Positions 1 through 6,167 of a DNA stretch of 10,069 nucleotides are shown here, in pieces. This DNA comes from an uncultured Verrucomicrobiota bacterium (GTDB lineage: Bacteria > Verrucomicrobiota > Verrucomicrobiae > Opitutales > Opitutaceae): positions 1-10,069 of the forward strand of contig CAMLQS010000179.1 of NCBI GenBank assembly GCA_946482165.1, written 5' to 3'. How positions within the stretch are numbered: position 1 is the first letter of the stretch; each line of letters begins with the position of its first letter. Below the pieces are notes generated by a model. That model saw only the letters and a program-made list of their open reading frames with translations. It ran no database searches and was not told the DNA's origin. The position numbers and the translations under genes were made by a program.

Positions 1-136
1 GTTCATGGCGGGCGGGCCGGCACAGGGGCCGGCGGCAACTTTTTTGATTCCGGGAAAAGTGGACGGTTTGTGAGTAAGTTCGGGACGAATACGCGTCGTC
101 CCTCTATGGATACCCGTGTGTGTAACCGGTGAATAA
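1..136. other. Gene-free stretch after rsmH, two small hairpins
   Basis: No coding region is supported here. On the minus strand, rsmH has already ended at 137, and the next dcw gene (usually ftsL or ftsI) would lie beyond the left edge. A minus-strand ATG at 4-6 is followed by only one more codon, so it cannot be called. Two inverted repeats are visible. A perfect 7-bp stem with a 7-base loop spans 82-102 (GGGACGA / TCGTCCC). A GCCGGC pair lies at 16-21 and 28-33, followed on the plus strand by a T run at 40-45. The 82-102 stem has no T run on either side, so it is not a standard intrinsic terminator. The 16-33 hairpin plus T run points rightward, and no rightward gene ends there. Confidence 0.5.
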
Positions 137-1102
137 CTACAGCTTCCTCACCGCCCGGAGGCGGGCGGAGCGGGCGCGGGGGTTCGCGGCGAGCTCGTCG
201 TCGGACGCGGCGGCGGGCTTGCGGGTGAGAAGTTCGGCCACGGCGACGCGGAGGTCGGCGGGACGGTGGTCGTCCCGGGACTCGGGGCGGCCGCAGAGAT
301 GGTTGAAGTAGCGTTTCACCGGGCGGTCCTCGAGCGAGTGAAACGCGATGACGGCGAGCACGCCCCCCGGGGCGAGGGCGGCGAAGGCGGCGGGCAAGGC
401 GCGCTCGAGGGCGCCGAGCTCGTCGTTGACGGCGATGCGGATGCCTTGGAAAGCCCGCGTGGCCGGATGGATCTTCGACGCGAAGCGATCGCGGGCGGGA
501 ATCGCGTTCGCGATCAGCTCGGCAAGGGACCCGGTGCGGGCGAGCAACCCGGTGCCGCGGGCGGCGATGATCGCGCGGACGACGCGGCCGGCGTGGCGCT
601 CCTCGCCGTAGTCGCCGATGGCGCGGAAAAGCATGTCCTCGGTCGCGGTCTCGAGCCAGCGCGACGCGGGCACTCCGTGGCGCGGATCCATGCGCATGTC
701 GGCGGGCGCGTCGGCGCGGAAGGAAAAGCCGCGCGACGCGTCGTCGAGTTGGAAGGAAGAGACGCCGAGATCGAAGAGCACGCCGTCGAGGCCGGAAAAA
801 CCCAGCGCCGCAAGCTGGCCGAAATCCCGGTCGACAAGTTCGAAGCGATCACCGAACCGCTCGCGCAGCGCGGCGGCGCGCGGCGCGGCTTCGGGGTCGC
901 GGTCCAGCGAGACGACGCGGCATCCCGGCGCCGATTCCAAGATCGCCCGGGTGTGGCCGCCCGCGCCAAAGGTGCAGTCGAGGTAGCGGCCGTCCGCGCG
1001 CGGCGCCAGCAGCGAGATCGTCTCGCGAAGGAGAACCGAGATGTGGCCGGGCGTCGACATGGAGGCGGGTGCGACGTGGATTTCAGGAAGCGCGGCGAGC
1101 AT
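137..1102 (-). CDS. rsmH: 16S rRNA (cytosine1402-N4)-methyltransferase RsmH (MraW)
   Basis: RsmH is a cytoplasmic SAM-dependent enzyme that methylates N4 of C1402 in the 16S rRNA decoding centre. The 321-residue product shows the family signatures in order: [10 protein letters not shown] near residue 19; the SAM-binding loop [10 protein letters not shown] at 42-51; [10 protein letters not shown] at 111-120; RGFSFR and DMRMDP at 124-140; [18 protein letters not shown] at 212-229; [13 protein letters not shown] at 254-266; and the C-terminal [14 protein letters not shown]. The length is typical of the family. An internal Met at residue 15 (ATG at 1058-1060) would match the usual short N-terminus, but it has no Shine-Dalgarno sequence. 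The ATG at 1100-1102 has AGGAGG ten bases upstream, so I chose the longer start. The gene lies 69 bases downstream of mraZ on the same strand, the usual dcw order, and is probably cotranscribed with it. Confidence 0.96.
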   Translation of the reverse strand: MLAALPEIHVAPASMSTPGHISVLLRETISLLAPRADGRYLDCTFGAGGHTRAILESAPGCRVVSLDRDPEAAPRAAALRERFGDRFELVDRDFGQLAALGFSGLDGVLFDLGVSSFQLDDASRGFSFRADAPADMRMDPRHGVPASRWLETATEDMLFRAIGDYGEERHAGRVVRAIIAARGTGLLARTGSLAELIANAIPARDRFASKIHPATRAFQGIRIAVNDELGALERALPAAFAALAPGGVLAVIAFHSLEDRPVKRYFNHLCGRPESRDDHRPADLRVAVAELLTRKPAAASDDELAANPRARSARLRAVRKL

Positions 1103-1112
1103 GGTCGGCGGG

Positions 1113-1118
1113 CCTCCT
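1113..1118 (-). promoter_or_regulatory. Shine-Dalgarno sequence of rsmH
   Basis: AGGAGG on the minus strand lies ten bases upstream of the rsmH ATG at 1100-1102. It decides between this start and the internal ATG at 1058-1060, which has no purine-rich site in front. It is one of only two clear Shine-Dalgarno sequences in the window. Confidence 0.75.
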
Positions 1119-1171
1119 GGCGGCGTTTACGGGGAGAAAAGAAGCGGCGGATTTCATATCTCGCGACCTCG

Positions 1172-1621
1172 TCAGATCCCCATCCGACGCAGACGGTCGG
1201 CGGGCTTTTGCGCGGCGGTGGCGGCCTGCACGCGGTCCCAATGTTCGGGACTGTAGAGATTGAACTTGTTCATCGAGCCGACGAGCACGACGTCCTTGGC
1301 GATGCCCGCATGCGCGAGCAGTTCGGGCGAGAGCATCACGCGACCGGCCTTGTCGAACGAGAAGGAGAGCGTCTTCGAAAAGAAGTCCGCCGCGGCCTCT
1401 TGGGCTTCGGAGTCGGAAAGGGCCTTTTCGGCAACGCGGTCGTAGAGCTTCTGCGCCTCAAGCGGAGGCAGCACGCTCAGGAAGCCGTCCAAAGGAACGA
1501 CGAGGAAGGTATCGCCTTCCGAGTGCGCAGACCGCCACGCCGACGGAATCGTGAGTCGATTCTTGTCGTCTAACGTGTGCCGGAACGAGCCGGTATAGAA
1601 CGGTTTGCCGAAGGTGGACAT
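1172..1621 (-). CDS. mraZ: Transcriptional regulator MraZ
   Basis: MraZ is the first gene of most dcw clusters. It encodes an AbrB-fold DNA-binding protein, made of two tandem half-repeats, that represses its own operon by binding TGGG repeats (established in E. coli). The 149-residue product shows both halves: FRHTLDDKNRLTIPSAWR at about residues 13-30, and FDKAGRVMLSPELLAHAGI in the second half. The length is normal. The first half has DDKNRL where the family usually has D-x-K-G-R, a mild substitution at the loop. The start ATG at 1619-1621 has no evident Shine-Dalgarno sequence (upstream bases CACCTCTAA). A matching operator lies 19 bases upstream of the ATG. The gene is followed by rsmH on the same strand. 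Confidence 0.95.
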   Translation of the reverse strand: MSTFGKPFYTGSFRHTLDDKNRLTIPSAWRSAHSEGDTFLVVPLDGFLSVLPPLEAQKLYDRVAEKALSDSEAQEAAADFFSKTLSFSFDKAGRVMLSPELLAHAGIAKDVVLVGSMNKFNLYSPEHWDRVQAATAAQKPADRLRRMGI

Positions 1622-1640
1622 TTAGAGGTGCGTAGACACG

Positions 1641-1675
1641 CCCCACAACGCCCCATTTCGTCCCACTTTACCCCA
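1641..1675 (-). promoter_or_regulatory. MraZ operator: four TGGG boxes at 10-bp spacing
   Basis: On the minus strand, four TGGGN boxes occur in direct repeat with five-base spacers: TGGGG, TGGGA, TGGGG and TGGGG. The TGGG cores lie at 1672-1675, 1662-1665, 1652-1655 and 1642-1645, an exact 10-bp period of one helical turn. The last box ends 19 bases before the mraZ start codon. Direct TGGG repeats upstream of mraZ are the known MraZ binding site, so autoregulation of the mraZ-rsmH unit is well supported. A -10-like TAAAGT at 1665-1670 lies between the first and second boxes. I could not find a convincing -35 for it, so the exact promoter is uncertain. Confidence 0.85.
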
Positions 1676-1687
1676 CCCCGCGCAAGT

Positions 1688-1719
1688 AAAAAGCCGCCCC
1701 CATAGTGCCCGAACGGCGG
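1688..1719 (-). terminator. Possible weak intrinsic terminator upstream of mraZ
   Basis: Read on the minus strand, CCGCC (1715-1719) can pair with GGCGG (1694-1698), followed by a C and five T at 1688-1692. The stem is only 5 bp and the loop is 16 bases, so folding energy is modest. Its place just before the MraZ boxes would suit insulation from leftward read-through. It could equally be chance. Confidence 0.25.
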
Positions 1720-2100
1720 AAACTTATTCACAATACGGGCACCTCTCTGGCAGGGATTTCCCTAAATCGGACAGGCCTCCCGCAGCGCAAAAATGCAAAA
1801 AGCTGGCGCATGGAACCCCACCCGGAATCGGCCGCTATTACATGAAAAATGCCGGTAATCTGCACAGACGCATGCCCCCTCACCCGCCAAACACCGAGGG
1901 AGGCGGCTCGCCAATCCGGAGCGCCCAAAGCCAGCCGTCCGGCTGCTATACCGACTGCCAAACCAGAATGATCGTCGACGCAATGGGGAAAGCGGCGGAC
2001 CGGGTCGAAAGACACGTTGCTGTCCACTGAACTTCATCCGTGGCCCGATCCATCGCCGAGCCGACGAAAAACCGCATGCCGCCCCTCCCCCTTTGCAGGC

Positions 2101-3153
2101 TCAGATCCGCTGCCGGTCTGCGCAGGCCTCCGCGAGGCGGGCGGCGAAGAAGGGGCCTTCGTAGATCATGCCGGTGTAGACTTGGACCAACGTCGCCCCG
2201 GCATCGAGTTTCTCTCCCGCCCCGGCCGCGTCGGTGATACCGCCCGCGGCAATGATGGGCAAACGCCCCCCCGTGACCCGTGAGATGTAGGAGACGATTT
2301 GCGTGCTGCGCCGGAGCAAGGGCGCGCCGCTGAGGCCCCCCGCCTGCCCCACCTCGGCAAAAGGACCCGGGCGAGCCAGCGTGGTGTTGGTGGCGATGAT
2401 GCCATCAAGGCCGAACTCGGCGATCACGCCGAGCGCGGCGTCGATCTGCGGCCAGCTCAGATCGGGGGCTATCTTTAGCAGGAGCGGGCGGCGGCGCTCA
2501 CCGCGCGTCCGATTGGCGGCGCTCAGGGCGCCAAGGAGTTCGCGGAGAGGCTTCTCATCCTGGAGCGCGCGCAAACCGGGGGTGTTGGGGCTGGAGACGT
2601 TGACCGCCACATAATCGGCGTGGTCGGCGAGCCTGGCAAAGCTGGTGAGGTAGTCCCGCGTGGCCTCTTCGTTCGGCGTGACCTTGGACTTCCCGAGATT
2701 GATGCCGAGCGGGATGCGGCGATGCCCCGGTCCCGGCTGGGTGGCGAGCCGGGCCGCCACGGCCTCGCTGCCCTCGTTGTTGAAGCCCATGCGATTGATC
2801 ACCGCCTTCTGCTCGGGATAGCGGAAGAGCCGCGGCTTCGGATTTCCCGGCTGGGCGAGCGCGGTGACGGTGCCAATCTCGACGTGTCCAAAACCCAGGG
2901 CGGCGGCGGCGGGCCAGGCCCGGGCGTTTTTGTCGAAGCCCGCAGCGAGCCCGACGGCGTTCGGGAAATCGAGCCCGAACGCCTTCACCGGACGATGCGC
3001 GGCGGGGTCGAGCCGATTAACCGCCTCCAGCGCGCGGCACAGGGGCGTGATTCGTCCCAGCAGGGCGAGCGCGGTGACGCTCCGCTCGTGCGCCTCTTCC
3101 GGGTCCATCCGGAACAGGAACGGCTTCACCACTTCTCTATAGAGCGTATCCAT
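2101..3153 (-). CDS. pyrD: Dihydroorotate dehydrogenase (quinone), class 2
   Basis: PyrD oxidises dihydroorotate to orotate, the fourth step of pyrimidine synthesis. It uses FMN and passes electrons to membrane quinone, so class 2 enzymes sit at the inner face of the cytoplasmic membrane. The 350-residue product begins MDTLYREVVKPFLFRMDPEEAHE, the N-terminal helical part typical of class 2. Then follow VGLAAGFDKN at 67-76, NRMGFNNEG at 120-128, GINLGKSK at 150-157 and NVSSPNTPGLRALQ at 185-198. The serine pair at 187-188 is the class 2 catalytic base region. KIAPDLS is at 227-233, ATNTT at 254-258, GGLSG at 272-276 and IIAAGGI at 300-306. The frame stays open upstream to 3417, but that extension has no family character, so I start at the ATG at 3151-3153. 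GGAG lies about 15 bases upstream, too far to be a strong ribosome site. The gene stands alone and is divergent from the acidic-protein gene. Confidence 0.95.
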   Translation of the reverse strand: MDTLYREVVKPFLFRMDPEEAHERSVTALALLGRITPLCRALEAVNRLDPAAHRPVKAFGLDFPNAVGLAAGFDKNARAWPAAAALGFGHVEIGTVTALAQPGNPKPRLFRYPEQKAVINRMGFNNEGSEAVAARLATQPGPGHRRIPLGINLGKSKVTPNEEATRDYLTSFARLADHADYVAVNVSSPNTPGLRALQDEKPLRELLGALSAANRTRGERRRPLLLKIAPDLSWPQIDAALGVIAEFGLDGIIATNTTLARPGPFAEVGQAGGLSGAPLLRRSTQIVSYISRVTGGRLPIIAAGGITDAAGAGEKLDAGATLVQVYTGMIYEGPFFAARLAEACADRQRI

Positions 3154-3398
3154 AAAAGATGAAGGTTTCTCCGTCCTTTCCCCGGAGGCAAGAGCCGGCA
3201 CGCCCCCGGCAGCGCAAGCGGACGAAGCCATGAGCGCTTTGAACTTGGCCCCTGCACGACGCGGCCAAGCCTGCGCAACCGGTTTGCCCGCCGCGCCCTC
3301 GCTTTTTTTCCCTCCGCAAAAAAGCCGAGTTTCGCGGTTTGACTCGCCCCGCGCCGTTCGCATGGCTGCGCGCCACTCCCCTATCTTCTCTAGCAACC
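3154..3398. other. Divergent intergenic region, pyrD / acidic protein gene
   Basis: These 245 bases must hold the promoters for both outward-facing genes. An AT-rich inverted repeat spans 3301-3325 (GCTTTTTT / AAAAAAGC, 9-base loop); in this high-GC sequence it stands out. A TTGACT at 3339-3344 resembles a -35 box for the rightward gene, but the hexamer 17 bases later is a poor -10. A TATCTT lies about 13 bases before the acidic-protein ATG and could be a -10 of a very short leader. None of these is firm. Confidence 0.35.
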
Positions 3399-4256
3399 AT
3401 GGCCAATACTTCCGCAATTCTCGACTGGTGCATCGTCCGTCTCGGTGAAGACCACAACTGGTGGGTCGACGAGGTCAGCGACCCCGTGCGCTGGGACACC
3501 GACGGTCTCAGCATCATCGATCCACGCCAAGTCGCGCACCTCGTCGAGCTCTGCGAGCCGCTCCGCGATTACGGATTTGACCAGGACGTCTTCGAGGCGG
3601 CCTTCATCTCCTTCCGTATCGAGAAGGAAGCCGGCAAGGGCCGCATCCGCCTCAAGCGCGTCAAAGACTCCATCTTCGATTCCGACGAGAAGCTCTTTAT
3701 CCTGGCCGACGTGGTGGACGACGAGAACGGCCCCTTCGCCGACCTCCTCGACCACCTCACCCGCTGCCGCGTGAAGCTGCTCAACGACGTCTTCAAGTTC
3801 GAAGCCAAACTCACGGTCGACGAAGTGGAGGACGAACTCCGCGAAGAGCAGAACGCCAGCTTCATCGAGGGCAAAGCCGTCCACGTGTTCGACGAACTCT
3901 GCTCCATTCTGGACTACACGCCCGCCGGCTTCGACGAGGATGACGACGAGGGCGAGCGCGCCGCCGCTTCCGAAGATGACGCCGAGATCGACGACGCCGA
4001 CCTGCCCGACGTCGACGACGAGGACGACGAGGCCATGAAAAACGACGCCTCCCTGAAATGGGACGAAGACGAGGAGGAGGCAGGCGAGGACGACAAACCC
4101 AAGGCCGCCGGCGACGACGACGAAAAAGACTCCAAGTCCGATGACGACGAGGACGAGGATGAAGACGACGAAGACGAGGACGACGAAGAAGACGACGACG
4201 AGGACGACGACACCCCGAAGAAGAAAAAGAAGCCCGCGCCGAAAAAGCGTCGCTAA
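3399..4256 (+). CDS. Uncharacterised protein with long Asp/Glu tail and basic C-terminus
   Basis: I do not recognise a named family. The 285-residue product has an apparently folded N-terminal part (about 1-177) with mixed hydrophobic and charged residues, including LDWCIVRLGEDHNWWVDE at the start and VEDELREEQNASFIEGKA at about 143-160. Residues 179-271 are dominated by Asp and Glu, with 24 consecutive acidic residues at 248-271. The protein ends in a basic patch, KKKKKPAPKKRR, at 274-285. There is no signal peptide or membrane segment, so it is probably cytoplasmic. Acidic tails of this kind occur in nucleic-acid mimics, histone-chaperone-like proteins and the RNA polymerase delta subunit, but no homology to any of these is visible. 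I chose the ATG at 3399 because the longer frame from 3339 adds only shadow-like sequence. No Shine-Dalgarno sequence is seen. The gene is single and ends in a strong terminator. Confidence 0.85.
   Translation: MANTSAILDWCIVRLGEDHNWWVDEVSDPVRWDTDGLSIIDPRQVAHLVELCEPLRDYGFDQDVFEAAFISFRIEKEAGKGRIRLKRVKDSIFDSDEKLFILADVVDDENGPFADLLDHLTRCRVKLLNDVFKFEAKLTVDEVEDELREEQNASFIEGKAVHVFDELCSILDYTPAGFDEDDDEGERAAASEDDAEIDDADLPDVDDEDDEAMKNDASLKWDEDEEEAGEDDKPKAAGDDDEKDSKSDDDEDEDEDDEDEDDEEDDDEDDDTPKKKKKPAPKKRR
4140..4211 (+). repeat. Low-complexity GAN-codon tract encoding 24 acidic residues
   Basis: Twenty-four consecutive codons are GAC, GAG, GAT or GAA, within the tail of the acidic protein. The tract is near-repetitive at DNA level with a 3-base period. 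It could expand or contract in whole codons by slippage or recombination. The mixing of synonymous codons limits perfect repetition. Confidence 0.8.
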
Positions 4257-4296
4257 TCGCTTCTCCGCGCGCCGTCGCACATCGAAATAACTCAAG

Positions 4297-4328
4297 AAGC
4301 CGTCCCCCCCGGGGCGGCTTTTTCTTTT
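4297..4328 (+). terminator. Intrinsic terminator after the acidic protein gene
   Basis: AAGCCGTCCC at 4297-4306 pairs with GGGGCGGCTT at 4311-4320 across a four-base C loop. This gives a 10-bp stem with one G-T wobble, followed by a T-rich run through 4328. It lies 40 bases after the stop codon at 4254-4256 and is the best intrinsic terminator in the window. Confidence 0.9.
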
Positions 4329-4384
4329 CATGTGCGTCTGGGAATCTCGCCGAGCCAGTCCCCGCCAACCCGCCCTATCCTTCC

Positions 4385-5215
4385 GTGCATAGTTCCCCTC
4401 TTTGGCCTTCCCCGGCGCCCGGCGCCCTCGGCGAGGGACGCGGCCACGCTCCTCGTCTCACCCATTTCGCCGCCTCGCCCGCGCAAGCCTCCGGTGCGAG
4501 CGTTCTAGTCCTCCCCGGCGGAGGTTATGCCATGCTTGCCGATCACGAAGGGGCCGGCTACGCGTGCTGGTTTGCCAAACGGGGCATCCACGCGGCTGTT
4601 CTCGACTACCGCCTGGCCAGCGACGGCTACCACCACCCTGCGATGTTGCGCGATGCCATCCGCGGTTTGCGCATGCTCCGCGCCGAAGCGCGTTCCGCGG
4701 GCCGTGATCCCGATCGCATCGCCGTCATCGGCTCCTCCGCCGGCGGGCACCTCGCCGCGACGCTCTCGACCCTCTTTTGCCATGCGGATGCGACGGACCC
4801 GGTCGATGACGCGATCGGCCACGAATCAGCCCGGCCCGACGCGACGATTCTCTGTTATCCCGTGATCAGCGTCAGCGAGCCCTTCGCCCACGCAGGCAGC
4901 CGCGATAACATTCTCGGCCCCAGCCCCGCGGACGGGCTCGCCCGCTTGCTTTCGCCGGAACGTCAGTTGCGCACCGATTGCCCGCCGGCCTTTGTCTGGC
5001 ACACCGCCGACGATGACGTGGTCCCGGTGGCAAACGCCCTTGCTTACGCGTCCGCCTGCTGGCGCGTCGGCGTAAGCTGCGCCTTGCATGTTTTTCCCAG
5101 CGGCCCCCACGGCCTCGGATTTGGCGACCCGCAACGCTCCGCTCCGCCTTGGGGGGCGCTCCTCGAGCATTGGCTCGGCGAGCGCGGCTGGTTGAAAAAC
5201 AACCAGCCCGGCTGA
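4385..5215 (+). CDS. Alpha/beta-hydrolase, BD-FAE / acetyl-xylan-esterase-like
   Basis: This is a predicted serine carboxylesterase of the group that includes BD-FAE and xylan or sugar acetyl esterases. The natural substrate cannot be read from the sequence. The 276-residue product shows the oxyanion-side motif LPGGGYAML at 43-51, DHEGAGYACWFAKRGI at 53-68 and DYRLASDGYHHP at 74-85. The nucleophile elbow is GSSAGGHLAAT at 116-126, with Ser118 as the predicted nucleophile. RPDATILCYPVIS follows at 150-162, then the acid loop HTADDDVVP at 206-214 (probably Asp210) and GPHGLGF at 240-246 with His242. A complete triad is therefore present. The start is GTG at 4385, supported because the N-terminal PLWPSPAPGALGEG matches the family opening. 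No signal peptide is evident, which suggests a cytoplasmic role, for instance deacetylating imported oligosaccharides (inference). No Shine-Dalgarno sequence is seen. The gene converges with the SUI1-like gene. Confidence 0.85.
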   Translation: MHSSPLWPSPAPGALGEGRGHAPRLTHFAASPAQASGASVLVLPGGGYAMLADHEGAGYACWFAKRGIHAAVLDYRLASDGYHHPAMLRDAIRGLRMLRAEARSAGRDPDRIAVIGSSAGGHLAATLSTLFCHADATDPVDDAIGHESARPDATILCYPVISVSEPFAHAGSRDNILGPSPADGLARLLSPERQLRTDCPPAFVWHTADDDVVPVANALAYASACWRVGVSCALHVFPSGPHGLGFGDPQRSAPPWGALLEHWLGERGWLKNNQPG

Positions 5216-5225
5216 CGAGCCCACC

Positions 5226-5253
5226 CGGCGTTCGCCCACATGCGCGAACGCCG
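5226..5253. terminator. Inverted repeat between convergent genes
   Basis: CGGCGTTCGC at 5226-5235 and its exact reverse complement at 5244-5253 form a perfect 10-bp stem with an 8-base loop. It lies in the 44-base gap between the hydrolase stop (5215) and the SUI1-like stop (5260). Its place suggests a shared two-way transcription end. No T run follows on either strand, so it is not a canonical intrinsic terminator. It might act with Rho or as an mRNA 3'-end stabiliser. Confidence 0.5.
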
Positions 5254-5259
5254 TCACGC

Positions 5260-5682
5260 TCAGCCGCCGGCCATCACCGGCCGAAAACCCGCTTCGCGCA
5301 ATATGCGGACAACCACCTCGCGTTGATCCCCTTGGATTTCGATGGCGCCGTCCTTGATCGTTCCGCCGCAGCCTGCGGCCGCGCGCATTTTTTTGCAGAG
5401 CGTCTCCTTTTCCGGAAGGCCGATGCCGACGAAATTTTTCGCCACCGTCACGGTTTTGCCTCCGCGCCCCGCCGTCGTGCGCAGCACGTCCACGCGACCG
5501 CGGTTCTTCCCCGAATCAGGTTCCGGCGCAGGCTTCCCGCCTCCAGGGACGGAGCCGGCCGACGTGGCGGCCGGGCCCGCTGGCATCAGACCGCCTAATC
5601 CGCCTAGCGCGGAAGCGAATGGATTCTGGCCCAGATTTTCACCTCCAGCGGTGTCGATTTTACCCTTCTCCGGCCGGCTCAT
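5260..5682 (-). CDS. SUI1/eIF1-like translation factor (YciH type)
   Basis: The C-terminal part of this 140-residue protein is a SUI1/eIF1 domain. In eukaryotes and archaea, eIF1 monitors start-codon choice. The E. coli homologue YciH binds the 30S subunit and discriminates against non-canonical initiation. The domain spans about 61-140, with RGRVDVLRTTAGRGGKTVTV at 61-80, then NFVGIGLP, GCGGTIKDGAIEIQGDQ at 104-120 and REVVVRILREAGF at 121-133. These match the conserved beta strands and terminal helix of the fold. The first 60 residues are rich in Gly, Pro, Ala and Ser and look disordered; this tail makes the protein longer than typical bacterial homologues of roughly 110 residues. The start ATG overlaps the preceding stop codon as ATGA and has GGAGG seven bases upstream, so translation is probably coupled. 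Confidence 0.9.
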   Translation of the reverse strand: MSRPEKGKIDTAGGENLGQNPFASALGGLGGLMPAGPAATSAGSVPGGGKPAPEPDSGKNRGRVDVLRTTAGRGGKTVTVAKNFVGIGLPEKETLCKKMRAAAGCGGTIKDGAIEIQGDQREVVVRILREAGFRPVMAGG

Positions 5683-5939
5683 TGCGCGCCCTCCGCAGCC
5701 GGCCGGGCGGCCCTTCCGCCGCAGACGCCGACCGGAATATCCTCGGCGCCACCGAGGAACATCGCGGCCTTCGCATAGCTTCTACGTTCCAGAAAATGAA
5801 GCAGTTGCGGATGCAACGTCATCCGCCCCCTCGCCGCGAAATCGTCCAGCCGCGCCATCTCGGCCGAAATGGTTTTTGCATTAGATATCTTAATCGCATC
5901 CAAGAGGGCGATTAGTGAAGCTTTGATCTCGGTCTCCAT
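5679..5939 (-). CDS. Small uncharacterised protein, coupled to the SUI1-like gene
   Basis: I do not recognise this 86-residue protein. The N-terminal half (1-40) looks helical and amphipathic. A short segment, LHPQLLHFLERRSYAKAAMF at 42-61, has the character of a conserved helical motif. The end (65-86) is rich in Gly, Ala and Pro, with one Cys at 73. There is no signal peptide or membrane helix. Support for it being real comes from the exact ATGA overlap with the SUI1-like gene and that gene's ribosome site inside its 3' end. The start ATG at 5937-5939 has no Shine-Dalgarno sequence. A -10-like TAAAAT lies about 20 bases upstream. A role linked to translation is only a guess from its partner. 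Confidence 0.7.
   Translation of the reverse strand: METEIKASLIALLDAIKISNAKTISAEMARLDDFAARGRMTLHPQLLHFLERRSYAKAAMFLGGAEDIPVGVCGGRAARPAAEGAQ
5690..5694 (-). promoter_or_regulatory. Shine-Dalgarno sequence of the SUI1-like gene
   Basis: GGAGG on the minus strand, seven bases before the ATG at 5680-5682 and inside the 3' end of the upstream gene. Together with the ATGA stop-start overlap, it supports coupled translation of the two genes. Confidence 0.7.
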
Positions 5940-6167
5940 GGTGCGTGTATTCGATATTTTAAAGTTATCCTGCCAGAGATTTAGGAAAACTCAAACCCGC
6001 CGACCCTCCCCTTAGCCTCTTGAGCCTGCGAGGTGACAACGTAAGCCTGACCCTCCCTCCGCTTCCACGACCCTGCCAGATTTTTCCGCTTCTCCTCTTT
6101 CCAGAATCTCTCCGCGCCACGCTTGGCGCCTCCTCTTTCGCCTATTTCCCGTCTCGCAAAACCCTCC
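5940..6167. other. Divergent promoter region, small protein / sucA
   Basis: These 228 bases separate two outward-facing genes. The left end is AT-rich, with a minus-strand TAAAAT that could be a -10 for the leftward operon. The part nearest sucA is pyrimidine-rich, with many CTCC, CTTC and TTTCC runs, and lacks a Shine-Dalgarno sequence. A plus-strand TTGAGC near 6018 followed 16 bases later by TAAGCC is a weak promoter candidate for sucA. I see no gene or RNA structure. Confidence 0.4.

Larger units (their letters stand above)
1622..2100. other. 479-base intergenic region between pyrD and mraZ
   Basis: Apart from the MraZ boxes nearest mraZ, I see no supported gene. Minus-strand frames of 91 and 99 codons overlap one another (within 1728-2037). 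They lack a Shine-Dalgarno sequence and show no recognisable domain; the 99-codon frame would start at GTG. By eye the base composition is less G+C-rich than in the flanking genes. A weak terminator-like structure for leftward transcription lies at 1688-1719: a CCGCC/GGCGG stem with a 16-base loop, followed by C and five T. It would separate transcription coming from pyrD from the mraZ promoter. No tRNA or known RNA motif was recognised. Confidence 0.45.

Noticed and set aside
266..1573. 435-codon plus-strand open frame across rsmH and mraZ
   Set aside because: It lies antisense to two well-identified genes, crosses their intergenic gap, and its product is low-complexity Arg/Gly/Ala/Glu sequence without any domain. 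It is typical of high-GC shadow frames.
1728..2037. Two overlapping minus-strand small frames (99 and 91 codons) in the pyrD-mraZ gap
   Set aside because: They overlap in different frames, lack ribosome sites and domains, and one would need a GTG start. There is not enough support to call either a gene.
3154..3417. N-terminal extension of pyrD by 88 codons
   Set aside because: The frame is open, but the added sequence has no class 2 PyrD character. The family N-terminus begins at the ATG at 3151-3153.
3390..4331. 313-codon minus-strand frame rich in Val/Leu opposite the acidic protein
   Set aside because: It is the antisense reading of the GAN-codon tract, which gives hydrophobic-looking repeats. 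It also runs through the terminator at 4297-4328.
6123..6167. Upstream TTG start for sucA adding 15 residues
   Set aside because: There is no ribosome site and no family-like sequence in the extension. The ATG at 6168 gives the expected N-terminus.
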